Of a DNA stretch of 64,000 nucleotides, positions 1 to 8,975 are shown piece after piece (position 1 is the stretch's first letter; each line of letters begins with the position of its first letter). The notes under the pieces were generated by a model. It searched no databases. It saw only the letters and a program-made list of their open reading frames with translations, and had not been told where the DNA came from. The position numbers were made by a program, and so were the translations under genes. Source of the stretch: CAYZGU01 sp964478165 (GTDB lineage: Bacteria > Poribacteria > WGA-4E > JAJDTR01); contig CAYZGU010000022.1 of assembly GCA_964478165.1 (NCBI GenBank), positions 62,001-126,000 of the forward strand. Direction: 5' to 3'.

Positions 1-1
1 C

Positions 2-154
2 GCCATTTCAACTTGGTATAGTTTTGTACTAGAACCAGTTCCATCGAGTAAAAGGTTCGTTTATCCTCCAGTTGTTGCCCTGATTTCCGTTGGAATCCTT
101 TTTGCGTTAAAGGGTGGTGTTCGGAGAAGGCAAAATACAAATAGCACAAAGTAA
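2..154 (+). CDS. C-terminal fragment of an unidentified membrane protein
   Basis: An open frame enters from the left edge and stops at 152-154, giving the last 50 residues of a protein. A hydrophobic stretch (VYPPVVALISVGILFAL) is followed by a basic tail (RRRQ), which looks like a final membrane helix with a cytoplasmic tail. The next gene starts 19 bases later behind a good ribosome binding site, so the two are probably co-transcribed. The family cannot be named from this fragment. Confidence 0.5.
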   Translation, partial: AISTWYSFVLEPVPSSKRFVYPPVVALISVGILFALKGGVRRRQNTNSTK

Positions 155-172
155 TCTCGAAGGAGTACTCTT

Positions 173-958
173 ATGAATTTTCAGATTGGTTCAATTCTAG
201 CTTTATTTATTACTAGTGTTTTCGTCACGAATGCGAGTGCTGCCGGAGGCGGTGATTCTACCGATTCCCTGGTTTTTCCGGCATCATATAAGGTTGTAAG
301 TGTTTCAGACGGTGGTACAATCACGGGGGTGGTGAGTTTTATAGGTGATGCTCCTGAGTTAAAGAACCTCGAGATTACGAAAGACGTGAAAGTTTGCGGC
401 AAGACGCACAAGCATGATGAATCCCTAATTGTTGGCGACGGGAATGCTCTAAAGGATGCCATCGTATATCTAATGGATATTTCGTCAGGGGCCGGTTTTC
501 CTGAGGATCCAAAAACGAAGTATGAAATCGATCAGGAGGGCTGTCAGTTTGCCCCTCATGTCAACTTGCTACCGCTTGGCCAGAAGCTGACCATGCTCAA
601 CACGGATCGAATAATGCATAATATCCACATTTTCAGTGAGGTTAACAAGGCGTATAACAAGGCTCAACCCAAAACCCGCCGGAAGATGCGACTACCGAAA
701 GTCACGAAGGCTGAAGGACCTGTGGCGATTAAGTGTGACGTCCATGGTTGGATGAAGGGTTGGATTACGTACATTCCACATCCCTATTTTTCGATTAGTG
801 ACGAAAACGGGAAGTACAAAATCGAAAATGTACCCGCGGGCACTTATAAACTGGGCTATTGGCAGGAATCTTGTGGTACAAACAAGGATGCCCCGGTGTC
901 CGTTACCGTGGAGAGTGGGGAAGTTGTTACACAGAATCTGGCGTTGGCACTTCAATGA
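173..958 (+). CDS. Exported cupredoxin-like protein with carboxypeptidase-regulatory-like domain
   Basis: The 261-residue protein starts at an ATG behind AAGGAG and has a clear signal peptide ending near ASA-AGG (about residue 23). The central part carries a type 1 copper-like ligand set: H149 or H152 in MHNIHIF, then C188, H191 and M194 in CDVHGWM. The last 60 residues (DENGKYKIENVPAGTYKLGYW) match the carboxypeptidase-regulatory-like beta fold. This architecture is typical of periplasmic copper proteins annotated as methylamine-utilization or plastocyanin-like. With the cox genes 2.3 kb downstream, a role in periplasmic electron transfer or copper handling is plausible. Whether it holds copper is inferred from the motif. 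Confidence 0.75.
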   Translation: MNFQIGSILALFITSVFVTNASAAGGGDSTDSLVFPASYKVVSVSDGGTITGVVSFIGDAPELKNLEITKDVKVCGKTHKHDESLIVGDGNALKDAIVYLMDISSGAGFPEDPKTKYEIDQEGCQFAPHVNLLPLGQKLTMLNTDRIMHNIHIFSEVNKAYNKAQPKTRRKMRLPKVTKAEGPVAIKCDVHGWMKGWITYIPHPYFSISDENGKYKIENVPAGTYKLGYWQESCGTNKDAPVSVTVESGEVVTQNLALALQ

Positions 959-1536
959 ATTGGGGATGTCTCATCGCAGCGGCTCCTATGCTACGACCGT
1001 TTTCCGTCCCGGATGTCTTACGGGTTAATTCAGGTCTTTCAGTTCTTCAAGGCAAATGAGACGGCTATCTTTGAAAATTGCCGTCAGTTGCTGATACTGT
1101 TTCAAAGTGCAATTTGTAATTTTAAGGAATAGCTTTTCGCCAAAGAAGGAAGTGAAGGCCCGTAGGCAATCTAAATCGAAGTGTTAAAATGTCCTTTATG
1201 CGGTTGGATTGTCGTGGCTTGGTGACGGAGTAGAGAATATAGGCTTGGTGGGGTACCCATCTCAGTGGATTCTCCTCAGAGACGTGCTGTTGACGTTGGA
1301 ATGATTGTTTGGTTGGGCGAATCGGGTGTGTGGCTATTGCGCAGCTTTTCGGCAAGTTGGTGCGGAACGGACACCGAGAATGATGGGCTGATTGATTTTT
1401 ATGACCACTGATGAGAAATTGGACCTTCCGCACTCTTAATAGGTGCTGAGGCGCGGGAGAAAGCGCGGTTTGAGCTCTATGTCGTTCCATCGCATTCGTG
1501 TTTTTTAACCAAGTTAAGGTGAGACGCGGAGGGTTG
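959..1536 (+). other. Intergenic region without a recognisable gene
   Basis: About 580 bases separate the cupredoxin-like gene from the ABC ATPase. Open frames here on both strands have no recognisable motif and no good ribosome binding site. I see no tRNA, clear terminator or consensus promoter, although the ABC/cox operon probably needs a promoter in this stretch. Confidence 0.4.
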
Positions 1537-2478
1537 ATGTGTGATGAAAAGCGTGTTGATGTCGAAGGTCTATTTCATTCCTATGGTAATCGACAAGCGC
1601 TTGTCGATGTGACGTTTAGCGTAGCCGCGAGAGAGATTGTCGGGTTTCTTGGACCAAATGGTGGTGGGAAGACATCCCTTTTCAACATTCTTACAACACT
1701 CGCTCCAATAAGGGAAGGCACCGTTCGTCTGCTTGGACGCGATCTTGCCGACGAAGCAAGTAGCGTGAGGCGGTATTTGGGTGTTGTATTCCAGTCGCCT
1801 AGCCTAGATTCAAGTCTCAGTGTGTCTGAGAATCTACGCCACCATGGAAATCTCTATGGCCTTTCAGGTCGCAGTTTGAAGCGGCGGATTGACGAAGTGC
1901 TTGAACAGTTTGATATTGTGGACCGAGCGAAGGACATGGTTCAAACCTTGTCTGGCGGACTTCAACGCCGTGCCGAGCTGGCGAAGGCTATTCTACACCG
2001 GCCTCCACTTTTGCTTCTGGATGAGCCCAGCTCTGGGCTTGATGCTTTGGTTCGTCGTAGGATTTGGAGTTATATGGATGCCCTGCGACATTCGGACGAT
2101 GTCACGATTGTGTTGACGACACATATTCTGGATGAAGCGGAGATGTGTGACCGGGTGGGAATAATGGACGCTGGCGTGCTTGTTGCTCTAGAAGCTCCCG
2201 ATGTATTGAAGAGCCGCGTCCGTGGGGATGTTGTCTATATCGATGCCTACGTTCCTGAACTTCTCTGTCGAAAATTAGCGGAACGATTTGCATGTAATCC
2301 TGTTGTTGTGGGTAAATCCGTGTGTGTTGAATGTCAGAATGGGCATGAATTTGTCCGCGACTTCGTCAGTGAATTTTCGGAAGAGGTTCGATCGGTCCGT
2401 TTCGGAAAACCCACACTGGAGGATGTCTTTATGAAGCTAACGGGACATTCTTTTAAAGAAGACAGAGGCGAGCCGTGA
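1537..2478 (+). CDS. ABC transporter ATP-binding protein
   Basis: This 313-residue ATPase energises an ABC-2 exporter. Walker A is GPNGGGKTS, the signature is LSGGLQRR, Walker B is LLLLDEPSSGLD and the switch histidine lies in TTHILDEAEMCDR. The C-terminal 80 residues (FGKPTLEDVFMKLTG) match the extension of the DrrA/CcmA-like drug and natural-product exporter group. I chose the ATG at 1537, behind GGAGGG at 1528-1533. An in-frame GTG at 1498 would add 13 residues. The stop overlaps the permease start by four bases (GTGA), so the two are translationally coupled. Because the pair directly precedes the cox genes, a role in oxidase assembly is possible but not shown. Confidence 0.9.
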   Translation: MCDEKRVDVEGLFHSYGNRQALVDVTFSVAAREIVGFLGPNGGGKTSLFNILTTLAPIREGTVRLLGRDLADEASSVRRYLGVVFQSPSLDSSLSVSENLRHHGNLYGLSGRSLKRRIDEVLEQFDIVDRAKDMVQTLSGGLQRRAELAKAILHRPPLLLLDEPSSGLDALVRRRIWSYMDALRHSDDVTIVLTTHILDEAEMCDRVGIMDAGVLVALEAPDVLKSRVRGDVVYIDAYVPELLCRKLAERFACNPVVVGKSVCVECQNGHEFVRDFVSEFSEEVRSVRFGKPTLEDVFMKLTGHSFKEDRGEP

Positions 2479-3263
2479 GAGAGGTGCTTCGACCTGTGAT
2501 GACGATATGGTGGCGCGAGGTCGTGCGGTTTCTCCGTCAACGGAGCCGGATGTTTAGCGCGGCCGCCCAACCACTAGTGTTTTGGCTTCTTCTAGGTGGA
2601 GGGTTAAGTTCGTCATTTCGACCGAACAGTGTGCCAACTGGGATAGGCTACATTGAGTATTTTTATCCTGGTGTAGTTACCCTGGTGTTGCTTTTTACCG
2701 CCATTTTCTCGACGATCTCTGTTGTTCAGGATCGACGAGAAGGCTTTCTGCAGGGAGTCTTGGTGGCGCCAGTTCAAAGGTGGCAAGTGGTATTAGGACA
2801 AGCGCTAGGGGGTACAACGTTAGCGTTTTTGCAGGGGGCGATTTTTTTGGCACTCGCACCGGCTATCGGCATGTCATTGGCTTTTTTCTTTCAATCGCCT
2901 CTTGTTGGTGTGTTGCTTCTGTTGTCTTTTGGGTTGACGAATCTAGGATTAATCATAGCATGGCGGATGGATTCGACACAGGGATTCCATGCAATTATGA
3001 ATCTAATCCTTGTACCGATTTGGATGCTCTCTGGTGCGTTCTTCCCTGCATCGGGCGCTCCCATATGGCTGGAATGGGCGATGAAAATCAATCCTCTCAC
3101 ATACGGTGTTGCCGCTTTGCGTCGGTGCTTGTATCTTGATAATCCTCTAGGCGCGGGTGACGTTCCTCAGCTCGGCGTATCGCTCCTTGTGACTGGCTTG
3201 TTCTGTGTTGTGGCGTATTTGGGAGCTGCGCGAACTGCCTATCGCAGCTCTAACGTAGTGTGA
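2475..3263 (+). CDS. ABC-2 type transporter permease
   Basis: The 262-residue protein has about six hydrophobic segments and the ABC-2 pattern: a cytoplasmic start (WWREVVRFLRQRSR), the mid-loop DRREGFLQGVLVAPVQRW and the late motif NPLTYGVAALRR. It starts at a GTG overlapping the ATPase stop and is surely its partner. Translocation across the inner membrane follows from the family, but the substrate is unknown. The gene ends 46 bases before the cox subunit II start. Confidence 0.9.
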   Translation: MREVLRPVMTIWWREVVRFLRQRSRMFSAAAQPLVFWLLLGGGLSSSFRPNSVPTGIGYIEYFYPGVVTLVLLFTAIFSTISVVQDRREGFLQGVLVAPVQRWQVVLGQALGGTTLAFLQGAIFLALAPAIGMSLAFFFQSPLVGVLLLLSFGLTNLGLIIAWRMDSTQGFHAIMNLILVPIWMLSGAFFPASGAPIWLEWAMKINPLTYGVAALRRCLYLDNPLGAGDVPQLGVSLLVTGLFCVVAYLGAARTAYRSSNVV

Positions 3264-3309
3264 AAGAAACCGACTTAAATGAGTTCAGCAACCCGGAAAG
3301 GAGATCTTG

Positions 3310-3990
3310 ATGAGATGGCTGTATTTTCCTGATTGGCTTCCAGAAAATGTGTCAACTTTTGGAGAGGATGTAGATAAACTCTTTGTCTTGATTTATTGGC
3401 TTACTTCGGTTGTCTTTGTGGCCGTAATGGCTGTGTTCATCGCCTTCATTATTAAGTACCGATTTCAGGCCGGTCGAAAGGCGCACTACATTGAGGGTAG
3501 CACAACCCTAGAAATTACTTGGACGGCTGCGACAACTATTATTGTTTTTGGGCTTGCCATGTTGAGCCTGCCCCAATGGACTAGAATCAAGTTCCCGAAT
3601 AAGTTTCCGTCAGATCCCGGCGCTATAGTCCAAGTGAGTGCCAAACAATTTAATTGGGACATGACTTATCCGGGACCTGACAAGCAATTGGGCACCGCTG
3701 ACGACCTGGAGTTGGAGAATCAACTGCACGTGCCCGTCAACAAAGTCGTACACATCAGCCTGACGGCGGAGGACGTAATTCATAGCTTCTTTGTCCCACA
3801 ACTTCGACTGAAGCAGGACGCGCTTCCAGGAAGGTTCATCAATCTTTGGTTCGAGGCGACGAAGCCTGGAAGATATGAAATTCCTTGCGCTGAACTTTGT
3901 GGGTTTGGTCACTCGGGGATGCTCGGATATCTTACCGTGCATAGTGATGAAGATTATGCAAAGTGGGTTAGTGAACGATGGACAGACTAA
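3310..3990 (+). CDS. ctaC: Cytochrome c oxidase subunit II
   Basis: The 226-residue protein carries the CuA electron-entry site of an aa3-type oxidase. Two membrane helices (about residues 28-50 and 65-85) precede a periplasmic cupredoxin domain. The CuA ligands are visible: H158 in VIHSFF, then C193, E195, C197, H201 and M204 in CAELCGFGHSGM. There is no fused cytochrome c domain, so an external donor is needed. The start is the ATG at 3310 rather than the adjacent TTG, behind GGAAAGGAG. The gene opens the oxidase operon, with subunit I beginning 35 bases after its stop. Confidence 0.95.
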   Translation: MRWLYFPDWLPENVSTFGEDVDKLFVLIYWLTSVVFVAVMAVFIAFIIKYRFQAGRKAHYIEGSTTLEITWTAATTIIVFGLAMLSLPQWTRIKFPNKFPSDPGAIVQVSAKQFNWDMTYPGPDKQLGTADDLELENQLHVPVNKVVHISLTAEDVIHSFFVPQLRLKQDALPGRFINLWFEATKPGRYEIPCAELCGFGHSGMLGYLTVHSDEDYAKWVSERWTD

Positions 3991-4024
3991 TCGGGCGAAA
4001 GGGAAAGAAAGGGGACAGCATAGG

Positions 4025-5872
4025 ATGAACAATCACGCAAGTGGGGACCACGAACACCACCACGAGGAGAGTTTTGTTCGGAAGTACATCTTCTCATTGG
4101 ATCACAAGATGATTGGCAAACAGTTCTTAATCTACGGACTTATTATGTTTATGGTTGGCGGAGGGCTAGCGATGCTTTTCCGTTGGCAACTCGCCTGGCC
4201 TGAAAAACCACTCCCAATCATAGGTGTTTCTGAGGCATATCAGAATGATGGCGAGGTCGTTACCTCTGCAGATAAAAGGTGGGAGCGTTGGTTCGAGGAT
4301 GATGAGGAAAATTGGTTTGAGACAAGGATGCCCACCGGCGTAATAGAGCCAGCATTTTATAACTCGCTGTTTACTATGCACGCCACGATTATGGTGTTTT
4401 TCGTTGTCGTACCTTTGTTAGTAGGTGCGTTCGGGAATTTTCTCATCCCACTAATGATTGGTACTAGGGACATGGCTTTTCCAGTCCTGAACATGCTTTC
4501 ATTCTGGTTGACAGTGGTGTCGGCCATTGTCATGATGATTGGATTTATTGTTCCTGGCGGTCATGCTGCTGCGGGATGGACTGGATATGCGCCGCTCTCG
4601 TCTGTCGTGGATTATACGGGAGTGGACTGGGGCCAAAATATCTGGTGTATCAGTCTCATTATTATGGGTATTTCTTCGTTGATGGGCTCCATAAACTATA
4701 TTACCACGATAATCAACATGCGGGCGCCAGGCTTGACTTTCTTTCGCCTTCCACTCGTAATCTGGTCCCTTTTCATTTCCGCAATCCTGCTACTTCTTGC
4801 TTTTCCTGTTGTCGCCTCCGCACTAGGTATGCTTCTCTTTGACCGGATGGCAGGAACTAGTTTTTTCTCTCCAGCAGGTGGCGGTGAGCCACTTCTCTGG
4901 CAGCATCTCTTCTGGTTTTTCGGCCATCCAGAGGTTTACATACTAATTCTGCCAGGCATGGGAATCGCTTCGGAAATGCTCTCCGTTTTTTCAAGAAAAT
5001 CTATCTTCGGATACAAATCGATGGTATACGCCATGATTTCCATTGCTTTTCTCAGTTGGATTGTGTGGGGACACCATATGTTCCAGAGTGGCATGAATCC
5101 GGTATTGGGCGCGAGTTTCATGACTACAACAATGCTGATTGCTGTCCCTTCCGCGATTAAGACGTTTAATTGGCTCGGCACCCTGTTTCGCGGTTCCATT
5201 CGATTTACAGTCCCGATGTTGCATTCGCTCGCTTTTGTTTCCATGTTTGTCATTGGTGGCCTTAGCGGAATCTATATGGCAAATTCACCTGTTGATGTCT
5301 TTATTCATGACACATATTACATCGTTGCGCACATTCATTACGTTGTTTTTGGGGGAAGTGTGTTCGCGATCTTCGGCGGGATTTTTTATTGGTTTCCCAA
5401 GATGTTTGGTCGACATATGAATGACACGCTAGGCAAGATTCATTTTTGGATCTCTATTCTTGCGTTTAACGGCGTGTTTTTCCCGATGCACATTCTTGGT
5501 GTTGGCGGTCACATGCGGCGCATCTCTAATCCCCTGCAATACGAATTCCTTCAACACTTACAAGGAATAAATGTGTTCATTACGGTAAGCGCGTTCGTTT
5601 TAGGGGTAGCCCAATTTGTTCTGCTGTTCAACGTATTCTGGAGCATTTTTAAAGGTCGAGTTGCGGAACGCAACCCGTGGCAAGCAACAACTCTAGAATG
5701 GGAGGCACCGACACCCGTGCCTCATGGAAACTTTGAGGAGATTCCTCAGGTGCATCGGGGGCCGTATGAATATAGCGTGCCTGGCGAGGAAGAAGATTGG
5801 ATTCCGCAGACTGCACCAGAAAACGAATCGAACCGGAGTGAACCCCTACCTGCGGGAACCACCGCCGATTAG
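4025..5872 (+). CDS. ctaD: Cytochrome c oxidase subunit I
   Basis: This is the 615-residue catalytic subunit, with about 12 membrane helices. The low-spin heme ligand is H119 in TMHATIM. The CuB/active-site signature GHPEVYI contains H301, E303 and Y305. HHMF and the closing HDTYYIVAHIHY complete the heme-copper centre, and the glutamate marks the A1-type. The loop between helices I and II (roughly residues 60-110) is longer than usual and rich in Glu, Asp and Trp. The family motif MHGTIM reads MHATIM here. I chose the ATG at 4025 because it gives the normal N-terminus. Upstream in-frame starts lie inside subunit II. Confidence 0.96.
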   Translation: MNNHASGDHEHHHEESFVRKYIFSLDHKMIGKQFLIYGLIMFMVGGGLAMLFRWQLAWPEKPLPIIGVSEAYQNDGEVVTSADKRWERWFEDDEENWFETRMPTGVIEPAFYNSLFTMHATIMVFFVVVPLLVGAFGNFLIPLMIGTRDMAFPVLNMLSFWLTVVSAIVMMIGFIVPGGHAAAGWTGYAPLSSVVDYTGVDWGQNIWCISLIIMGISSLMGSINYITTIINMRAPGLTFFRLPLVIWSLFISAILLLLAFPVVASALGMLLFDRMAGTSFFSPAGGGEPLLWQHLFWFFGHPEVYILILPGMGIASEMLSVFSRKSIFGYKSMVYAMISIAFLSWIVWGHHMFQSGMNPVLGASFMTTTMLIAVPSAIKTFNWLGTLFRGSIRFTVPMLHSLAFVSMFVIGGLSGIYMANSPVDVFIHDTYYIVAHIHYVVFGGSVFAIFGGIFYWFPKMFGRHMNDTLGKIHFWISILAFNGVFFPMHILGVGGHMRRISNPLQYEFLQHLQGINVFITVSAFVLGVAQFVLLFNVFWSIFKGRVAERNPWQATTLEWEAPTPVPHGNFEEIPQVHRGPYEYSVPGEEEDWIPQTAPENESNRSEPLPAGTTAD

Positions 5873-5877
5873 ATGCG

Positions 5878-7020
5878 ATGAAAAAGTATGATGCTCAGCT
5901 ACATCGACTTGCGATTCTCACAGCTCTCGTCACCTTCGTGCTGGTGTTCGTCGGCGGGGTGGTGACCGGAACCGATTCCGGACTTTCTGTGCCTGATTGG
6001 CCTACGACGTTCGGGTATAACATGTTTCTCTATCCGCTCTCGAAAACGGTCAGCGGTTTTTTATTCAGTGTTGATTCGAGCCTCCAGGTTCATCTTGATG
6101 ATGGATTGTTCTCGTTAGAACTTCGGACTGCGCTTGAAAGAAGTGAGATTTTGTTTTCTGAAAATGTGAAAATCGCAGATGTCGAACGTGGCACTAGATG
6201 GCGGGTGACTGACGTAGATTATCAACGCGTATACACCCTGATTGGGATGGACGATGGCATTAAGGTATACGTTCATGGTGTCTTGTATGAACATACACAT
6301 CGGCTGATTGGCATTGTTGTTGGCGTCCTGGTGACACTGTTCATGGTGCTTGTATGGGCCAGGGACTCTCGAAAATGGATGAAGTGGCTTAGCCTTGTTG
6401 CTCTTTTCGCGGTGGTTTTGCAGGGCGTTATGGGCGGGCTCCGTGTTGAACAGATTAGCCGATTTCTTGCCATAGTTCACGCGTGTTTTGCTCAGGTGTT
6501 CTTTGTCCTGACTGCAAGCTTTGTCTTGTTTACTTCGCGCAATTGGTGGGAACGCCAGATTTCGGGGCTTGACACGTCACGCTTGAAACCGTTGAGTATT
6601 ATGACAGTTGGCTTTATCTATATCCAGATTGTCTTTGGCGCTGTGCTGAGACACACCGGTTCACGGCTTGATGCTCATTTGTTCTTTGCCCTGTTAGTTG
6701 CTGTTCATGTATTTCTTCTTGCCAGAAAGGTCAAGAATGATTATTCCGGCAATCGAGCTCTAGAGAGACCTGTACTGTTCTTAGCTGGGCTACTCGTTTT
6801 GCAGTTGGTGTTGGGTCTGGCCTCATTTTTGCTCGAATCCACGACTTTGAATACATTAGTTGGTGCGACGGCGCGGGCATTGATTACAACTGCACATTTG
6901 GCAATTGGGGCGTTGATGCTAGTCACTTCCGTTATGCTGGTTTTAAAAGTCTTTCGAACTAGCGCTTTGTCTGAGACTGTAATCAACGCAGGCTTGGTGA
7001 ATGAAGAGGTATCCGTATGA
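5878..7020 (+). CDS. ctaA: Heme A synthase (COX15/CtaA family)
   Basis: The 380-residue multi-helix enzyme oxidises the C8 methyl of heme O to give heme A for subunit I. Visible features are the first-loop motif GTDSGLSVPDWPTTFG and four histidines in helices: HTHRLIG, VHACFAQ, RHTGSRLDAH and TAHLAIG. The loop between helix 1 and EHTHR spans about 100 residues and seems to hold an additional small domain, longer than in typical CtaA. It starts five bases after the cox I stop and overlaps the next gene by four bases (ATGA), so translation is coupled. Confidence 0.92.
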   Translation: MKKYDAQLHRLAILTALVTFVLVFVGGVVTGTDSGLSVPDWPTTFGYNMFLYPLSKTVSGFLFSVDSSLQVHLDDGLFSLELRTALERSEILFSENVKIADVERGTRWRVTDVDYQRVYTLIGMDDGIKVYVHGVLYEHTHRLIGIVVGVLVTLFMVLVWARDSRKWMKWLSLVALFAVVLQGVMGGLRVEQISRFLAIVHACFAQVFFVLTASFVLFTSRNWWERQISGLDTSRLKPLSIMTVGFIYIQIVFGAVLRHTGSRLDAHLFFALLVAVHVFLLARKVKNDYSGNRALERPVLFLAGLLVLQLVLGLASFLLESTTLNTLVGATARALITTAHLAIGALMLVTSVMLVLKVFRTSALSETVINAGLVNEEVSV

Positions 7021-7919
7021 CATCTGCGAGTGCGAGTTCGGATCAGCATTTGTTACATATTACACGGCGGTCACAGTATTTTGTTGAGCTTGCAAAGCCA
7101 CGGCTTGTTCTGATGGTGCTTGTTACGACATCCGTAGGTTTTTATCTTGCTTCTGATCGGGGACTTGATTGGTTTCGATTGATTCATACCGTTCTAGGGA
7201 CGGGATTTTCCGCATCTGGAGTTTTGGCGTTGAATCAGTACCTTGAACGGGATTTGGATGCGCAGATGGTTCGTACGTGCCATCGCCCACTTCCTGATAA
7301 GCGCCTCCAACCGTATGAAGCCCTGATTTTTGGCGTTATACTGACCAGCTGTGGTCTTCTGTACCTGACTTTTTTGGTAAACAGCTTAAGTGCGGCGGTG
7401 GTCTCGGCTATTGTAGTAAGTTACCTTTTTGTCTATACCCCCCTGAAACAAATGACCCCACTCTGTACCGTAGCAGGTGCACTACCGGGTGCATTACCAC
7501 CTGTAGTGGGTTGGGTTGCGGTGCGAGGGACGCTTAACCTAGAAGCTTGGGCACTCTTCGCAATCCTTTTTCTCTGGCAGCTTCCGCATTCGTTGTCGAT
7601 TGCGTGCATTTACCGCGACGAGTATGCAAAGGCAGGATTCCGATTGTTGCCGGTAATCCATCCCGATGGGGCAAGCACGAGAAGGCAAATCGTGTGTAAC
7701 TGTCTAGGACTCCTCGTTGTGGCGCTCATGCCAACGTTCCTTGGAGTTGCCGGCGTCGTCTATTTCTTTGTGTCGTTAGTTCTGGGCATCGCGTTCTTAG
7801 CGTTTGGTGTCAATTTGGCACTTTCGCCTTCGACTTCAGCAGCGCGACGTTTGCTATATGCTTCGTTGATATATCTACCCTTGGTGTTTGTGGCGATGGC
7901 GCTCGATAAGGCGACGTAG
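7017..7919 (+). CDS. ctaB: Heme O synthase (protoheme IX farnesyltransferase)
   Basis: The 300-residue UbiA-family enzyme attaches farnesyl to heme B, the step before CtaA. The first Asp-rich motif NQYLERDLDAQMVRTCHRPL is clear. The second region holds YRDEYAKAGFRLLPV. About nine membrane helices are predicted by eye, and the length is normal. The start overlaps the ctaA stop. Keeping subunit I, heme A synthase and heme O synthase contiguous is typical of aa3 operons. Confidence 0.94.
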   Translation: MTSASASSDQHLLHITRRSQYFVELAKPRLVLMVLVTTSVGFYLASDRGLDWFRLIHTVLGTGFSASGVLALNQYLERDLDAQMVRTCHRPLPDKRLQPYEALIFGVILTSCGLLYLTFLVNSLSAAVVSAIVVSYLFVYTPLKQMTPLCTVAGALPGALPPVVGWVAVRGTLNLEAWALFAILFLWQLPHSLSIACIYRDEYAKAGFRLLPVIHPDGASTRRQIVCNCLGLLVVALMPTFLGVAGVVYFFVSLVLGIAFLAFGVNLALSPSTSAARRLLYASLIYLPLVFVAMALDKAT

Positions 7920-7941
7920 TGAAATCGGAGTAGTGTATCTT

Positions 7942-8052
7942 ATGAATGAGAAGAATCATATCCGTCAAAATTTACGTCTTGGGCTCTTTCTGTTCGGAAT
8001 CTTTATAGTACTCCTGATCATCGCAATAATCATTGCGTTGGTGAAAAACTGA
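7942..8052 (+). CDS. 36-residue single-span membrane peptide in the cox operon
   Basis: A short frame runs from the ATG at 7942 to the TGA at 8050-8052. Its product begins MNEKNHIRQNLRLGLFLFG and continues with an uninterrupted Ile/Leu/Val helix to the end (LVKN). A charged start followed by one span is the layout of small oxidase-associated or assembly peptides found between ctaB and ctaE in some operons. The frame sits exactly in the ctaB-to-ctaE gap. Its ribosome binding site is weak (GGAGTAG about 11 bases upstream). I cannot assign a family. Confidence 0.6.
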   Translation: MNEKNHIRQNLRLGLFLFGIFIVLLIIAIIIALVKN

Positions 8053-8079
8053 AGTTAACAACATGACAAGCGATGGACC

Positions 8080-8682
8080 ATGAATCAACAAGATCCACCA
8101 GTCCTTCAGAATGGCCACAGCAGTGGACCGATTAGTAGTGCACGGTTAGCTGTGCTGATACTCGTCGGTGCGGAGATTATGTTCTTTGCGGGGCTGATTG
8201 GTACTTTCTTGGTATTTCGCGTTGGTAGTATGACCTGGCCCCCTCCGACACAGAGCGAGGTTCGTTTGCCTATTGTCATAACCGGGGTTAATACGGTAAT
8301 TCTCCTCTTAAGCGGTTATACGATGTTTAAGGCGGTCAGGCGGATTCCGAAAAACGGCCACAAAGAATTAGGTTATTGGCTCTTGCTTACGGGGTTGCTT
8401 GGAGGGGTGTTCCTGCTTGTTCAGGGCTCCGAGTGGATTCGGCTTGTGCGTCACGGATTCACGCTCTCTTCGGGAATATACGGTTCAGTATTTTATGTGC
8501 TGATTGGTTGTCATGCAGCGCACGTTTTAATAGCAGTGTTGTGGTTGTTGGTTGTGTTTTCTCGCGTTAAAACGGGTAGGCATTTGGCAGATAGCTTTTT
8601 GGGGGTTGACGTTTGCGCAATTTACTGGATTTTTGTTGTGACGCTTTGGCCTGTTCTTTACGTGCTTGTGTACCTGATTTAA
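8080..8682 (+). CDS. Cytochrome c oxidase subunit III-like protein, divergent copy
   Basis: The 200-residue protein has about five membrane helices of subunit III type. Family features include LVGAEIMFFAGLIGTFLVFR, the conserved glutamate in QGSEWIRLV, and the GCHAAHV motif. Where canonical subunit III ends in a WHFVD-type helix, this copy reads YWIFVVTLWP, so the usual histidine and aspartate are missing. A canonical copy follows at 8976. The two could be distinct structural subunits of one complex or a NorE-like accessory protein. Confidence 0.85.
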   Translation: MNQQDPPVLQNGHSSGPISSARLAVLILVGAEIMFFAGLIGTFLVFRVGSMTWPPPTQSEVRLPIVITGVNTVILLLSGYTMFKAVRRIPKNGHKELGYWLLLTGLLGGVFLLVQGSEWIRLVRHGFTLSSGIYGSVFYVLIGCHAAHVLIAVLWLLVVFSRVKTGRHLADSFLGVDVCAIYWIFVVTLWPVLYVLVYLI

Positions 8683-8717
8683 ACCGTTGTCATCTTCCAG
8701 TTGAGTGAGAGGTTTTC

Positions 8718-8972
8718 ATGTTTTGGCGACATATGTCATGGACATGCGGGCTACTGTTTATTGTATTGTCCATGCCGGGTTTTGTGGAAAGCTGTCCTTC
8801 ATGTAATCTGATCGACGATCCGATTGCGCGAGGCTTCAATTGGGGTATCATATTTCTGATGTCGATGCCTTTTGTTGTGTTCGGCACTATTGGTGGTGGT
8901 GTGTACTATTCGTACTACCGTAAAAAAAGTGAAAATGATGAACCGCGTTCGTCAGATGTGAAAGGAGTGTGA
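8718..8972 (+). CDS. Small CxxC membrane protein of the cox cluster
   Basis: The 84-residue protein has a signal-like first helix, then CPSC just after the likely cleavage or exit point. A second helix follows (FNWGIIFLMSMPFVVFG) with a polar, charged tail (YYRKKSENDE). I recall similar small proteins with a Cys pair and a GFNW-type helix between oxidase subunit III genes in several phyla, usually left as hypothetical. The periplasmic CxxC could bind copper or take part in thiol transfer for CuA or CuB assembly; that is inference. It starts behind GAGAGG and ends four bases before the next start. Confidence 0.8.
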   Translation: MFWRHMSWTCGLLFIVLSMPGFVESCPSCNLIDDPIARGFNWGIIFLMSMPFVVFGTIGGGVYYSYYRKKSENDEPRSSDVKGV

Positions 8973-8975
8973 AAA

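Noticed and set aside
1122..1490. 122-residue minus-strand frame in the gap before the ABC genes
   Set aside because: No motif, no ribosome binding site, and an amino acid mix typical of chance frames.
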